A DNA stretch of 50,134 nucleotides from JAFLCM01 sp964510955 (lineage in GTDB: Bacteria; Planctomycetota; Phycisphaerae; Phycisphaerales; UBA1924), in contig CAZEDW010000031.1 in NCBI GenBank assembly GCA_964510955.1, positions 1 through 50,134 on the forward strand, written 5' to 3'. The position numbers and the translations under genes are program-made. This document shows positions 43,167-50,134 of this stretch, piece by piece. The notes below the pieces were generated by a model that worked only from the letters and a program-made list of their open reading frames with translations, ran no database searches and had not been told where the DNA came from. Each line of letters opens with the position of its first letter. The first letter of the stretch is position 1.

Positions 43167-45494
43167 ATGCCCGCAGAAAAGAACACGCCAGTCCGATTTG
43201 TCGTGACCGTCATCGTCGCGGCGCTGGCCGTGCTGGGTGTGTGGGCAGTGTTCAAGAGCAGCAAGGCCCTCATTCAGCCTCCGCCCAATCCGGCCGTGTC
43301 GCAAGTGGCCGGTTCCAAGCCCGCCGACTCGGGCTCTCAGCCGTCGCCCGACACCGCAAACGCCGCCGGCAAGCCCGATGCCCCCAAAGCCGCCGACACG
43401 CCGTCCGCGTCCCAAGGGGCCGCCCCCGCGCCTAAGCCCGAGGGCGGCACGCCAACGACCCGGCCCACCTACCGCGCCCGGGCTGTGCCGTTGCCGGCCG
43501 GCGCGCTCGACTCGATCGGCTCCATCGACCCCGCCACCGGCTTCAAGGCCCAGTACACCTTCAGTCACCTGGGCGCGGGCGTTGACGGCATCACGCTCGC
43601 CGACCAGTACCAGACCCTTCAGGACAAGATCAGCAACGGGAACCGGTTCCAGGTGCAGCAGCAGGCCGGGAAGGCCGGCAAGCAGGGCGAGACCCTGACC
43701 ACCACCTCGCTCGCCGCCCGCGCCGTGATCATCGACGGCGCCGGCGTTGACCTGTTCGGCGACGCCGACCACAACTACTGGACCCAGACCGGGCCGGGGA
43801 CGTTTGAGGCGTTCGTTGTCGACGAGCAGGACAAGCCGGTCTTGAAGGTAACCCGCCGCTTCGAGATGTCGCCCGGCTCGTACGAGGTCGCGGTCCACCA
43901 GAGCGCGGAGAACTTGTCCGGGCGCGAGCTGGAAATCGAGTGGATCCAGTACGGCCCGCTCGACATCGTCGAGGACGCCAGCGGCTACCGCATCAACGTC
44001 CGGCGCGTCCGCTACGGCTTCCTGCTGGAGCCGCAGCGCGATCCCTCGCAATCCATCGTCGAGGCCGACGGCGTGCTGGAGGCCCACGATGCGCCGATCC
44101 AGGCGGCGGACAATAGCTTCACCGCGGCCTACGGCCCCGCCTATGAAAAGGCGAAGCGGTCCGAGGCCGCCCTGAAGGCCGCCGACCCCGAGAAGGCCGC
44201 CGTCGCGATGGCCGAAGCCGAGGCCGCGCCCTTCCGCAACACCCAGCTCTTCCCCCGCCCCGGCACGTTCCGCGGCGCGGGCGACCTGGTCTGGCTCGCC
44301 CAGACCAGCCGCTACTTCACCTTCGCCGTGCATCCGCTGCTCGACCAGGGCGCCACCAAGCCGGCGCGGCTGCTGCTCGGCAACGAAATCTACGGCGTGC
44401 CCATCGGCGCCGGGCACGATGCCCGCCTCGCGCTGGAGATGCACGCGCTGCCGCGCCGCGTGAAGCCCGGCGAGTCGCTGGACCTGTCGTTCTCGGCCTA
44501 CGCCGGCCCGCTGGCCAAGAGCGAGCTGTCGGCCAAGGCCGACCCTCGGTTCGGCGTGCTCGGGCTCAGCAACCTGGTGGTGTTCAACCTCGGCAGCTGC
44601 TGCTCGTGGTGCACGTTCCAGTGGCTGGCGGTGCTGATGCTGCAGTACCTCGACCTGGTGCACTACCTGCTGCGCGACTGGACGCTGGCGATCATTGTGC
44701 TGGTGCTCACCGTCCGCACCATCCTGCACCCGATCACCCGCAAGAGCCAGATCAGCATGTCGCGCTTTGGCAAGAAGATGGCAGCCCTGGCCCCCAAGCA
44801 GAAGAAGATCCAGGAGCAGTACGCCGGCGACCCCAAGCAGATGCAGCTCGAGATGGCCCGCCTGATGAAGGAAGAGGGCATCAGCCCCACTCAGGCGCTG
44901 GGCTGCCTCCCCACCTTCCTGCAGACCCCGGTCTGGATCGCGCTGTACGCGATGCTTTACTTCGCATTCCAGTTCCGGCACCAGGGCGGTTTCTACGGCG
45001 TGTTCCAGGCGGTCTCCGGCGGCCACTGGAGCTTCCTGGCCGACCTCTCGGCGCCGGACCACTTCATCGAGTTCGGGCGCTCGTTCGAGATCCCGGTCGT
45101 CAGCGCCATGATGGGCCCCATCAGCGGGATCAACCTGCTGCCCCTCATCCTCGGCGTGGTGTTCTTCATCCAGCAGAAGTACCTCTCGCCGCCGCCCAGC
45201 GCCTCCATGACGCCCGAGCAGGAAGCTCAGCAGAAGATGATGAAGGTGATGATGGTGGTGATGTTCCCGGTCATGATGTACAACGCGCCCAGCGGGCTGG
45301 CGGTCTACTTCATCACCAACTCGACGCTCGGCATCCTCGAGGGCCGGTACGTGCGGGCCCACATCGACGAGCTGGACAAGAACCCGCCGCCCGAGAAGGC
45401 CCCCGGCTGGGGGCGCAAGAAAGTGGAGAACCAGGCGCGCTCGGCCAACCCGTTCGCCCGCGAGCGGGAGACCCGGCGGTTCAAGGACCGCTGA
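43167..45494 (+). CDS. yidC: YidC/Oxa1 family membrane protein insertase
   Basis: The protein has 775 residues, longer than the usual 540-600. It inserts and folds inner-membrane proteins alone or with SecYEG. It has an N-terminal membrane helix (about 10-28), a long Pro/Ala/Lys-rich linker (35-105), a periplasmic beta-sandwich P1 domain (about 110-460) and a C-terminal five-helix core (about 465-735). The groove arginine is Arg517 (LTVRTILHP), followed by KSQISMSRFGKKM and the cytoplasmic hairpin (PKQKKIQEQYAGDPKQMQLEMARLMKEEGISP). A CCSWC motif just before the first core helix is unusual. The start has only a weak AGGA upstream. No rnpA or rpmH is upstream, unlike the order in many bacteria. 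Confidence 0.95.
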   Translation: MPAEKNTPVRFVVTVIVAALAVLGVWAVFKSSKALIQPPPNPAVSQVAGSKPADSGSQPSPDTANAAGKPDAPKAADTPSASQGAAPAPKPEGGTPTTRPTYRARAVPLPAGALDSIGSIDPATGFKAQYTFSHLGAGVDGITLADQYQTLQDKISNGNRFQVQQQAGKAGKQGETLTTTSLAARAVIIDGAGVDLFGDADHNYWTQTGPGTFEAFVVDEQDKPVLKVTRRFEMSPGSYEVAVHQSAENLSGRELEIEWIQYGPLDIVEDASGYRINVRRVRYGFLLEPQRDPSQSIVEADGVLEAHDAPIQAADNSFTAAYGPAYEKAKRSEAALKAADPEKAAVAMAEAEAAPFRNTQLFPRPGTFRGAGDLVWLAQTSRYFTFAVHPLLDQGATKPARLLLGNEIYGVPIGAGHDARLALEMHALPRRVKPGESLDLSFSAYAGPLAKSELSAKADPRFGVLGLSNLVVFNLGSCCSWCTFQWLAVLMLQYLDLVHYLLRDWTLAIIVLVLTVRTILHPITRKSQISMSRFGKKMAALAPKQKKIQEQYAGDPKQMQLEMARLMKEEGISPTQALGCLPTFLQTPVWIALYAMLYFAFQFRHQGGFYGVFQAVSGGHWSFLADLSAPDHFIEFGRSFEIPVVSAMMGPISGINLLPLILGVVFFIQQKYLSPPPSASMTPEQEAQQKMMKVMMVVMFPVMMYNAPSGLAVYFITNSTLGILEGRYVRAHIDELDKNPPPEKAPGWGRKKVENQARSANPFARERETRRFKDR

Positions 45495-45662
45495 CGCCGC
45501 GACGCCTGGATGGGAAAGCCCAAACCGCCCCCAGTTCACCGAAAGCACGGGCTGTTGAACCGCCGGCATCCGCTCGCCATACTCTCCCCGCAATCGCCAC
45601 CCCCGCGCACCGCCCCAGGACTTCCCGACCCAGGACCCAGAACTTCAGGACTCCCGCCCTCG

Positions 45663-46559
45663 ATGCCCGACGACGCCGGCACAACCCCCAGCCCGTTCAT
45701 CGCCGCCAAGCCGGGCACCCGGCTGGCGGGCTTTAACGTGCTCGCCGAGGTCGGGCGCGGGGCGGCGTCGATCATCTACCTCGTTCAGGACCCCAAGACC
45801 AAGCAGGTCTGGGCCTTGAAGCACGTCCAGAAGAACGACGAGAAGGACCAGCGGTTCCTCGACCAGGCGATGGTCGAGTACGAGGTGGCGAGCAAGGTCA
45901 AGAGCCCCCTGGTGCGGTCCATCGACCGCGTCATCAAGACCCGCGAGGGCCTCCTGAGCGTCAAGGAGCTTTTCCTGGTCATGGAGTACGTGGACGGGAT
46001 CAGCGTCGAGCGCAAGCCGCCGGCGACGTTCGAAACCGCGCTCAAGATCTTCACCCAGACCGCGCGCGGCCTGGCCGCCATGCACGCCGCCGGCTTCGTC
46101 CACGCCGACATGAAGCCCAACAACATCGTGGTGCTCGAGCGCGGCGACATCAAGATCATTGACCTCGGCCAGGCGTGCCCCATCGGCACCATCAAGGAAC
46201 GCATCCAGGGAACCCCCGACTACATCGCCCCCGAACAGGTCCACCGCCGGGCCATCACCCCCAAGACAGATATCTTCAATCTCGGCGCCACCATGTACTG
46301 GTCGCTGACCCGCCAGCACATCCCCACCGCGATCCCCAAAGAATCCAGCTCGCTGGTCGCCACACTCGACGACGAGTTCATCGCCAAGGCCAAGCCGGTG
46401 ATCGAACTCAACAAGCGCGTCCCGCAGGTTTTGAACGACCTCATCATGGAGTGCGTCGAGACCGATCCGGAGAAGCGCCCCCCGGACATGGCAGGTGTTG
46501 TAGACCGCCTGGTGGGGATTGCCGACTGGCTGAAGGCATCCACCAGTTCAGGTAGCTAA
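45663..46559 (+). CDS. Serine/threonine protein kinase, HAD variant
   Basis: The protein has 298 residues, almost only a kinase domain (about 20-290), without membrane segments. ATG at 45663 matches where homology would begin; ATG at 45510 would add a Pro-rich leader. Motifs are a Gly-rich loop in AEVGRGAASIIYLV, Lys53 (ALKHV), Glu74, catalytic loop HADMKPNN (His147, Asp149), IDLG (Asp167), GTPDYIAPEQ and DIFNLGATMYWSLT. The HRD arginine is replaced by Ala, so this is a non-RD kinase, which usually does not need activation-loop phosphorylation. The catalytic Asp, Lys and Asn are kept. Cytoplasmic. It lies 168 bp after yidC. Confidence 0.92.
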   Translation: MPDDAGTTPSPFIAAKPGTRLAGFNVLAEVGRGAASIIYLVQDPKTKQVWALKHVQKNDEKDQRFLDQAMVEYEVASKVKSPLVRSIDRVIKTREGLLSVKELFLVMEYVDGISVERKPPATFETALKIFTQTARGLAAMHAAGFVHADMKPNNIVVLERGDIKIIDLGQACPIGTIKERIQGTPDYIAPEQVHRRAITPKTDIFNLGATMYWSLTRQHIPTAIPKESSSLVATLDDEFIAKAKPVIELNKRVPQVLNDLIMECVETDPEKRPPDMAGVVDRLVGIADWLKASTSSGS

Positions 46560-46590
46560 GCTCCCAAATATCCCCAGGCCCTACCTGATT

Positions 46591-46604
46591 AGGTGGCCGG
46601 CCAG
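46591..46604 (+). repeat. Left subterminal inverted repeat of the IS110 element
   Basis: AGGTGGCCGGCCAG matches the reverse complement of 48304-48317 at 13 of 14 positions. It is preceded by ACCTGATT, so ACCT-GATT-AGGT forms a small palindrome at the border. Confidence 0.55.
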
Positions 46605-46955
46605 CAAATGAAATGCCTCGATCTGGTCGTGTCGAACTCGGCAATGCGCGCGGGGCTCCCCGGCCTCAGACTGGATCGGGCCGAAGACACAAATTGCCCG
46701 CTACCGCCCCCCAAAATACGCGTTGTGGGCACGTGCGCTCGATGACGAGCGCCGTACCCCGCCAAACATCGGCCTGACGTTTCAAATACGCGTTGCATCA
46801 GATCGGCTCGGGGGTGTTATGTCGCTCCAGATTCGTCCTAACCAAATGGCTATACCTTCCGGCTTGTTGGCGGGCGCAAGGAAAACGGGATGCCTCGGAA
46901 AAGTGGGGTGAGGCAGCCTCAAAGCGCCGCCGCCCACGTGCAGGAGGTCATCCCG
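46605..46955 (+). ncRNA. Candidate bridge RNA region in the IS110 left end
   Basis: The 351 nt between the left repeat and the transposase contain no gene. A perfect 7-bp hairpin, GCGCTCG-ATGA-CGAGCGC (46735-46752), is flanked by two copies of AAATACGCGTTG (46714-46725 and 46784-46795). Known IS110 elements transcribe a bridge RNA from such a left-end region, with loops pairing to target and donor DNA. The loops are not assigned here, so this is a location-based proposal. Confidence 0.35.
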
Positions 46956-48263
46956 ATGGCGCAATCCTACTCGACGAGGCCGGTGGAGGCGGTGGATGCG
47001 GCGGAGTTGGTGAAGGGGCGCGACGGCCAGGCGCTGGCGATCGGTGCCGATGTGAGCAAGTCGGACCTGCGGCTGGTGCCGCGCTGGGCCGACGGGACGT
47101 TCCTGCGGCCGATCCGTGTCCGCCAGCCGAGCCAGATCGGACAGGGAATCGATCTGCTGCGAAGCCTGGGCGCGGGCCGCGACATGATCGTCGCGCTGGA
47201 GCCGACGGGCCGCTACGGCGATGTCTTCCGGCAAGCCTGCCATCGCGCGGGGATCACCGTGCATCGCGTGAGCGCCAAGGTTTCGCACGACTACGCGGAG
47301 GTGTTCGACGGCGTGCCCAGCCAGCACGACGGCAAGGACGCGGCGCTGATCGCCGAGTTGGCGGCGATTGGCAAGAGCAGGCTCTGGCCGTGGCCGGCGG
47401 CTGACGACTGGGAGCAGCGGCTTGCACTGGCCGCGGACCTGGGCGACGCGTATCAGCGGCAGATGATCGCCTGGTTCAACCGTCTCGAGGCGTGGCTGGC
47501 GGCGCACTGGCCGGAGATCCAGAAGGACCTGTGGTTGACGAGCCAGACGCTTCCGCGCATTCTGCTGCACTACGGCGGGCCGAAGGCGCTCGCGGCCGAT
47601 CCGAACGCCGCTGAGCAGCTCAAGCGCTGGGGCCGCAACATGCTCCCGGCGGAGCGGATCACGCGAATCTTGCAGCTCGCGCGGGAGACGGTCGGCGTGG
47701 ACGTGAGCGAGCAGGACTCTTTGCGCGTGCGGCACTACGCCGCGGAGGCCGTCCGCGCCAAGCGGGTCATGCGTCGCTACAAGGCCGAGCTCGCGGAGTT
47801 GGCGATGCAGCACCCGGTGGTCAAGCGGATGGCAACAGCCGTGGGTGCAGCGACCGCGGGCGTGCTCTGGCTCGAGGGCGGCGACCCGGGCCAGTACAGC
47901 TGCGGCCGGGCATACCTCAAGGCGCTGGGGCTGAATCTGACGGAGAGATCCAGCGGCGCGGTGCAGGGCCCGCAGCGCATCAGCAAGCGAGGTTCGTCGC
48001 GCGCCCGGCGCTGGCTGCACTTCGCGGCGATGCGGCTGACGATGGAGGAGCCGGTCAACCGTTGGTACGCCGCGAAGATCGAGCGCGATGGCGGGATCAA
48101 GAAGAAGGGACTGACGGCGATCATGCGGAAGTTGGGGCTGGCCCTGCACCGCATCGCCAAGGACGGCGTGGACTTCGAGCCACAGCGTCTGTTCGCTGGC
48201 CGCCGCCAGCGTCGGCGCAGTCAACGGTCGGCGGGTCAGGAGGACCACAGCCTGGAAGCGTGA
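46956..48263 (+). CDS. IS110 family transposase (DEDD recombinase)
   Basis: The protein has 435 residues. ATG at 46956 has GGAGG 8 bases upstream; an ATG at 46890 in the same frame would add an unlikely leader. The N-terminal RuvC-like domain shows the acidic tetrad Asp32 (IGADVSK), Glu82 (ALEPTGRYG), Asp125 and Asp128 (SQHDGKDAALI). The C-terminal Tnp_20 domain shows GAATAGVLWLEGGDPGQYS and ISKRGSSRARRWLHFAAM; its conserved catalytic serine is probably Ser343 or one of Ser347/348. A basic tail (AGRRQRRRSQRS) ends the protein. The frame is intact, so the element may be active. The family recombines using an element-encoded bridge RNA. Confidence 0.95.
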   Translation: MAQSYSTRPVEAVDAAELVKGRDGQALAIGADVSKSDLRLVPRWADGTFLRPIRVRQPSQIGQGIDLLRSLGAGRDMIVALEPTGRYGDVFRQACHRAGITVHRVSAKVSHDYAEVFDGVPSQHDGKDAALIAELAAIGKSRLWPWPAADDWEQRLALAADLGDAYQRQMIAWFNRLEAWLAAHWPEIQKDLWLTSQTLPRILLHYGGPKALAADPNAAEQLKRWGRNMLPAERITRILQLARETVGVDVSEQDSLRVRHYAAEAVRAKRVMRRYKAELAELAMQHPVVKRMATAVGAATAGVLWLEGGDPGQYSCGRAYLKALGLNLTERSSGAVQGPQRISKRGSSRARRWLHFAAMRLTMEEPVNRWYAAKIERDGGIKKKGLTAIMRKLGLALHRIAKDGVDFEPQRLFAGRRQRRRSQRSAGQEDHSLEA

Positions 48264-48298
48264 GCAGGAAGCTCTCGGTGAGATGACGTGGAACGCGT

Positions 48299-48382
48299 CG
48301 GCTCTGTCCGGCCACCTCCGGAATGTTTGTCCTGTGGGCACAGCACCACCCCGCGAAATGCTGAGGGGCCAGGACAGAGCCG
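48299..48382. repeat. Long stem-loop overlapping the right end of the IS110 element
   Basis: The left arm 48299-48318 (begins CGGCTCTGTCCGG) and right arm 48363-48382 (ends GGACAGAGCCG) pair over 19 bases with two single-base bulges. The 44-nt loop holds the small palindrome CTGTGGGCACAG (48332-48343). The left arm contains the right subterminal repeat, and the right arm contains a degenerate copy of it in the opposite orientation (AGGGGCCAGGACAG, 48364-48377). Confidence 0.75.
48304..48317 (-). repeat. Right subterminal inverted repeat of the IS110 element
   Basis: The plus-strand sequence CTGTCCGGCCACCT is the inverted partner of 46591-46604 with one mismatch. It lies 40 bp past the transposase stop. 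Confidence 0.55.
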
Positions 48383-48581
48383 CTGGATTGAATCTTCGAT
48401 ACTGCCATGCCGATGCTCGCCGCATCTCTGTGCGCGGCCCGACATCCAAAGCCGAGCAAGGCCGAGGTACCCCAGCCGTGACGTCCCAGGGCCGGCCCGT
48501 CCCCCACGCATCGCGCACGCAGCCGGGCACAAGCACAGACACGGTTGCACCGCAGCCCGCGGGAGGGGCAGAGTCGGCGCG

Positions 48582-48615
48582 GCGATGCATCAGCCCCGAG
48601 GGGCTGATGCATCGC
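48582..48615. repeat. Perfect 34-bp palindrome (REP-like)
   Basis: The arms GCGATGCATCAGCCCC and GGGGCTGATGCATCGC (16 bp each) are separated by GA. The 543-bp stretch between the transposase and the next gene (48264-48806) contains this palindrome and the 48299-48382 stem-loop but no recognisable gene. Confidence 0.85.
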
Positions 48616-48806
48616 TCCCTGTGTTCTCTGCTGGAATCGCGGAGAGACATCATTCCCTCACCCCTTCCTTGACTCGGACAAGAGCAACAAACTCTGGGGA
48701 GTTGATAGACTCCGCGGGAACATTCACCCGAAATAGGGAGTGGTATCGGTCAACTGTCCCAGACCGCGACGTCCGGGGCGTTTGATCAACGCGATTCGGA
48801 GTGGCC

Positions 48807-49577
48807 ATGATTGCCCACATTTACGAGTCAGTACCCGGGGAGGTACTGGTACCCGCGCCCGATCCCTATCTGGAAGATTGCTGCGTGAGGCTTGCAAAGC
48901 TCACTACGGCGGAAGCCGCCGGGCCCAGCCAATGGCTGCGCATATGCGCGGAAGTCATCGCCTCGGCGACCGGCGCCAGCGCCATTGCACTCGATGCCAG
49001 CTGGCGGAACGACTCCAGGAAGCTCAGCACGCTGTTCGTTGGACGATCGGCGAGCCTTCGTGGCCCACGGGCCTCGAACGACCCCGGCAACTTCGGGACG
49101 CAGTCGATCGATGACGACAGCCCAGCCGCGTGTGTGCCCTGGGCGGGCCCGGGCGCCCGCACGGGGCTGCTTGAAGCCGTCGGCGTGGACACCCGTTTGG
49201 CGTGGGCCGAACCGCTTGACCCGGGCCGTCAGGATCGCTGGTTTGTGGTCGAGTCCGCCTCGCCGAGCGGCATCGAGCCCTCGCGTGAGGTTTCCGGCGC
49301 CTTCCGCGCCTTGGCTCATGGCTCGGCGGCGATCTACAACGCCCGCTTCGCACGGCTCGACGCTTTCCGCAGGTCGCTGGTTGAGAAGTTGCCCCCTGCC
49401 GTCCGCCCATCGGCGCCGCTGCTGGCCCGCGGCGACCCCGAGTCGGATGTCGCCCGAGCAATCCATCGCAGCGTCCACACCGTGCATGACCACCTGAAAC
49501 AGCTTTACCGCGAGCTCAATGTTCACAACCGCATCCAGCTGCGCAATCTCTGGGACGGACGCGGCGCAGACGAGTGA
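48807..49577 (+). CDS. LuxR-type transcriptional regulator-like protein
   Basis: The protein has 256 residues. ATG at 48807 has GGAG 5 bases upstream; a GTG at 48801 is in frame but overlaps that site. Residues 1-185 form an N-terminal region with no clear family (possibly GAF-like, LRICAEVIASATGASAIALD). Residues 195-250 resemble a LuxR helix-turn-helix: LPPAVRPSAPLLARGDPESDVARAIHRS, then VHTVHDHLKQLYRELNVHNRIQL. The recognition helix (HTVHDHLKQLYREL) fits well, whereas the first helix is degenerate. It probably regulates transcription in response to an unknown signal. It is the first gene after the IS110 element. Confidence 0.75.
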   Translation: MIAHIYESVPGEVLVPAPDPYLEDCCVRLAKLTTAEAAGPSQWLRICAEVIASATGASAIALDASWRNDSRKLSTLFVGRSASLRGPRASNDPGNFGTQSIDDDSPAACVPWAGPGARTGLLEAVGVDTRLAWAEPLDPGRQDRWFVVESASPSGIEPSREVSGAFRALAHGSAAIYNARFARLDAFRRSLVEKLPPAVRPSAPLLARGDPESDVARAIHRSVHTVHDHLKQLYRELNVHNRIQLRNLWDGRGADE

Positions 49578-49639
49578 GGCCCCGCGTCACGCCTGGACCG
49601 AAGATCGCAGCGGGCCGTGGTCACGCCCGGCCGCACGGC

Positions 49640-50134
49640 TCACCACGACTGCTCCACCGTCCACTTCAGCTCGCCGTGCTCGCACTCGATGTGGACGGCG
49701 AAGAAGCCGCCCTCGTGCTTCTTCACCAGCGGCCAGATGATCTTTCGGTCGGTCTCGGGCACCTGCAGCCGGTCGAGGGCCTCCGGTGGGTGCCACTCCA
49801 GGCGGCCCTCGTTCATGTCGAACGCCGGGAAGTCCACCGGACCGCGGACGCGGAAGTAGAAGAGGAGCCAGTTGGTCTGGTTCTCGTAGCCGTGCTCGGA
49901 GATCATCGCGGCCAGGGCGAGTCGCTCCATGGGGATGAGGACGCCGGCCTCTTCGTGGATCTCGCGCTGGGCGCAGCGGGTGGGGCTTTCGCCCGATGCG
50001 GTGTCGAGCTTGCCGCCGATGGGCGAGTACATGCCCTTGTTGGGGTCCTTGGCGCGGTGGAGCAGCAGCAACTCGCCCTTGCTGTTGCGCAGCTCGCAGA
50101 GGACGGCGATTTTGTAGGGGTAGGTGGGGATGGG
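49640..50134 (-). CDS. NUDIX hydrolase, 5' end outside window
   Basis: The minus-strand frame is open to the last base, giving 165 visible residues; the sequence before the internal TTG at 50071 (IPTYPYKIAVLCELRNSKG) is the expected first strand of the fold, so the start lies beyond the edge. The NUDIX box is GGKLDTASGESPTRCAQ followed by REIHEEAG, with a two-residue insertion after the first glycine relative to the classic spacing; the catalytic REIHEE is intact. It hydrolyses nucleoside diphosphate derivatives, the specific substrate being unknown. It is convergent with the LuxR-like gene, 62 bp away. Confidence 0.9.
   Translation of the reverse strand, partial: PIPTYPYKIAVLCELRNSKGELLLLHRAKDPNKGMYSPIGGKLDTASGESPTRCAQREIHEEAGVLIPMERLALAAMISEHGYENQTNWLLFYFRVRGPVDFPAFDMNEGRLEWHPPEALDRLQVPETDRKIIWPLVKKHEGGFFAVHIECEHGELKWTVEQSW

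Larger units (their letters stand above)
46591..48317 (+). mobile_element. IS110-family insertion sequence (approximate limits)
   Basis: The element contains one DEDD transposase gene (46956-48263) and is bounded here by 14-bp subterminal inverted repeats matching at 13 positions: AGGTGGCCGGCCAG at 46591-46604, and the reverse complement of AGGTGGCCGGACAG at 48304-48317. Known IS110/IS1111 elements make no usual target duplication, and their ends lie a few bases outside such repeats, so true limits may be up to about 10 bp wider. The left non-coding end is about 350 nt and the right only about 40 nt. Confidence 0.65.

Noticed and set aside
42933..45593. 886-codon open frame on the minus strand opposite yidC
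   Set aside because: It is antisense to a clear yidC gene, has no recognisable domain and is rich in Arg, Gly, Leu and His, as expected of a shadow frame in GC-rich DNA.
1..50134. CRISPR array, rRNA operon or restriction-modification genes
   Set aside because: No regularly spaced repeats, rRNA signatures or methylase/nuclease motifs were seen on reading the window.

Overview
The window looks like a chromosomal segment of a planctomycete, most likely of the class Phycisphaerae. The evidence is very high GC in coding DNA, secreted proteins ending in a two-repeat dockerin-like tail (pattern GDLN.DG..NTADLT.LL..FG), PEP-CTERM-like tails, a planctomycete-style tyrosine integrase, and S46 peptidase, ThiD2-ThiE and HAF-repeat genes. 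This assignment is inferred from protein features only.

Left edge (1-3014): the end of an integrated element. A truncated primase/helicase-like gene, a small unknown gene whose 5' part is packed with GGGGCAGC octamers in both orientations, and a tyrosine integrase point at the 3' end of a tRNA-Glu(CUC) gene, the usual layout of a tRNA-targeted genomic island. Three stacked palindromes lie just upstream of the tRNA.

Region 3-24 kb: mostly housekeeping and envelope genes. They include an AraC regulator, a HAF/PEP-CTERM protein overlapping a small anchored protein, a tail-anchored Ser/Thr kinase, an SPFH protein, a secreted beta-propeller di-haem cytochrome with a dockerin tail, a single-domain globin, a trans-sulfuration enzyme, a DUF4406 protein, a second PEP-CTERM protein, a ThiD2-ThiE fusion, an S46 peptidase, a PIN-PhoH ATPase and a TlpA-like thioredoxin.

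Region 24-33.6 kb: several secreted proteins (Ala-rich helical proteins, a transglutaminase-like protein, a protein with an Hcp-like fold behind a Sec signal, an S74 chaperone-tailed protein, an M16 peptidase) plus queF.

Region 33.6-42.8 kb is the most distinctive part. Three tandem paralogous genes of about 960 codons encode secreted modular CotA-like multicopper oxidases, each built as signal peptide, DNRLRE domain, two Cys-rich CC repeats, complete four-copper oxidase, Ig-like domain and dockerin. Together with the dockerin-tailed cytochrome at 10.4 kb they suggest an extracytoplasmic redox function; substrates are unknown.

Right end (43-50 kb): yidC, a Ser/Thr kinase with an altered HRD motif, and an IS110-family insertion sequence. 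The IS has 14-bp subterminal inverted repeats, a roughly 350-nt structured 5' non-coding region that could encode a bridge RNA, and strong palindromes beyond its right end. A LuxR-type protein and a truncated NUDIX gene follow. No rRNA, CRISPR array or restriction system was seen.
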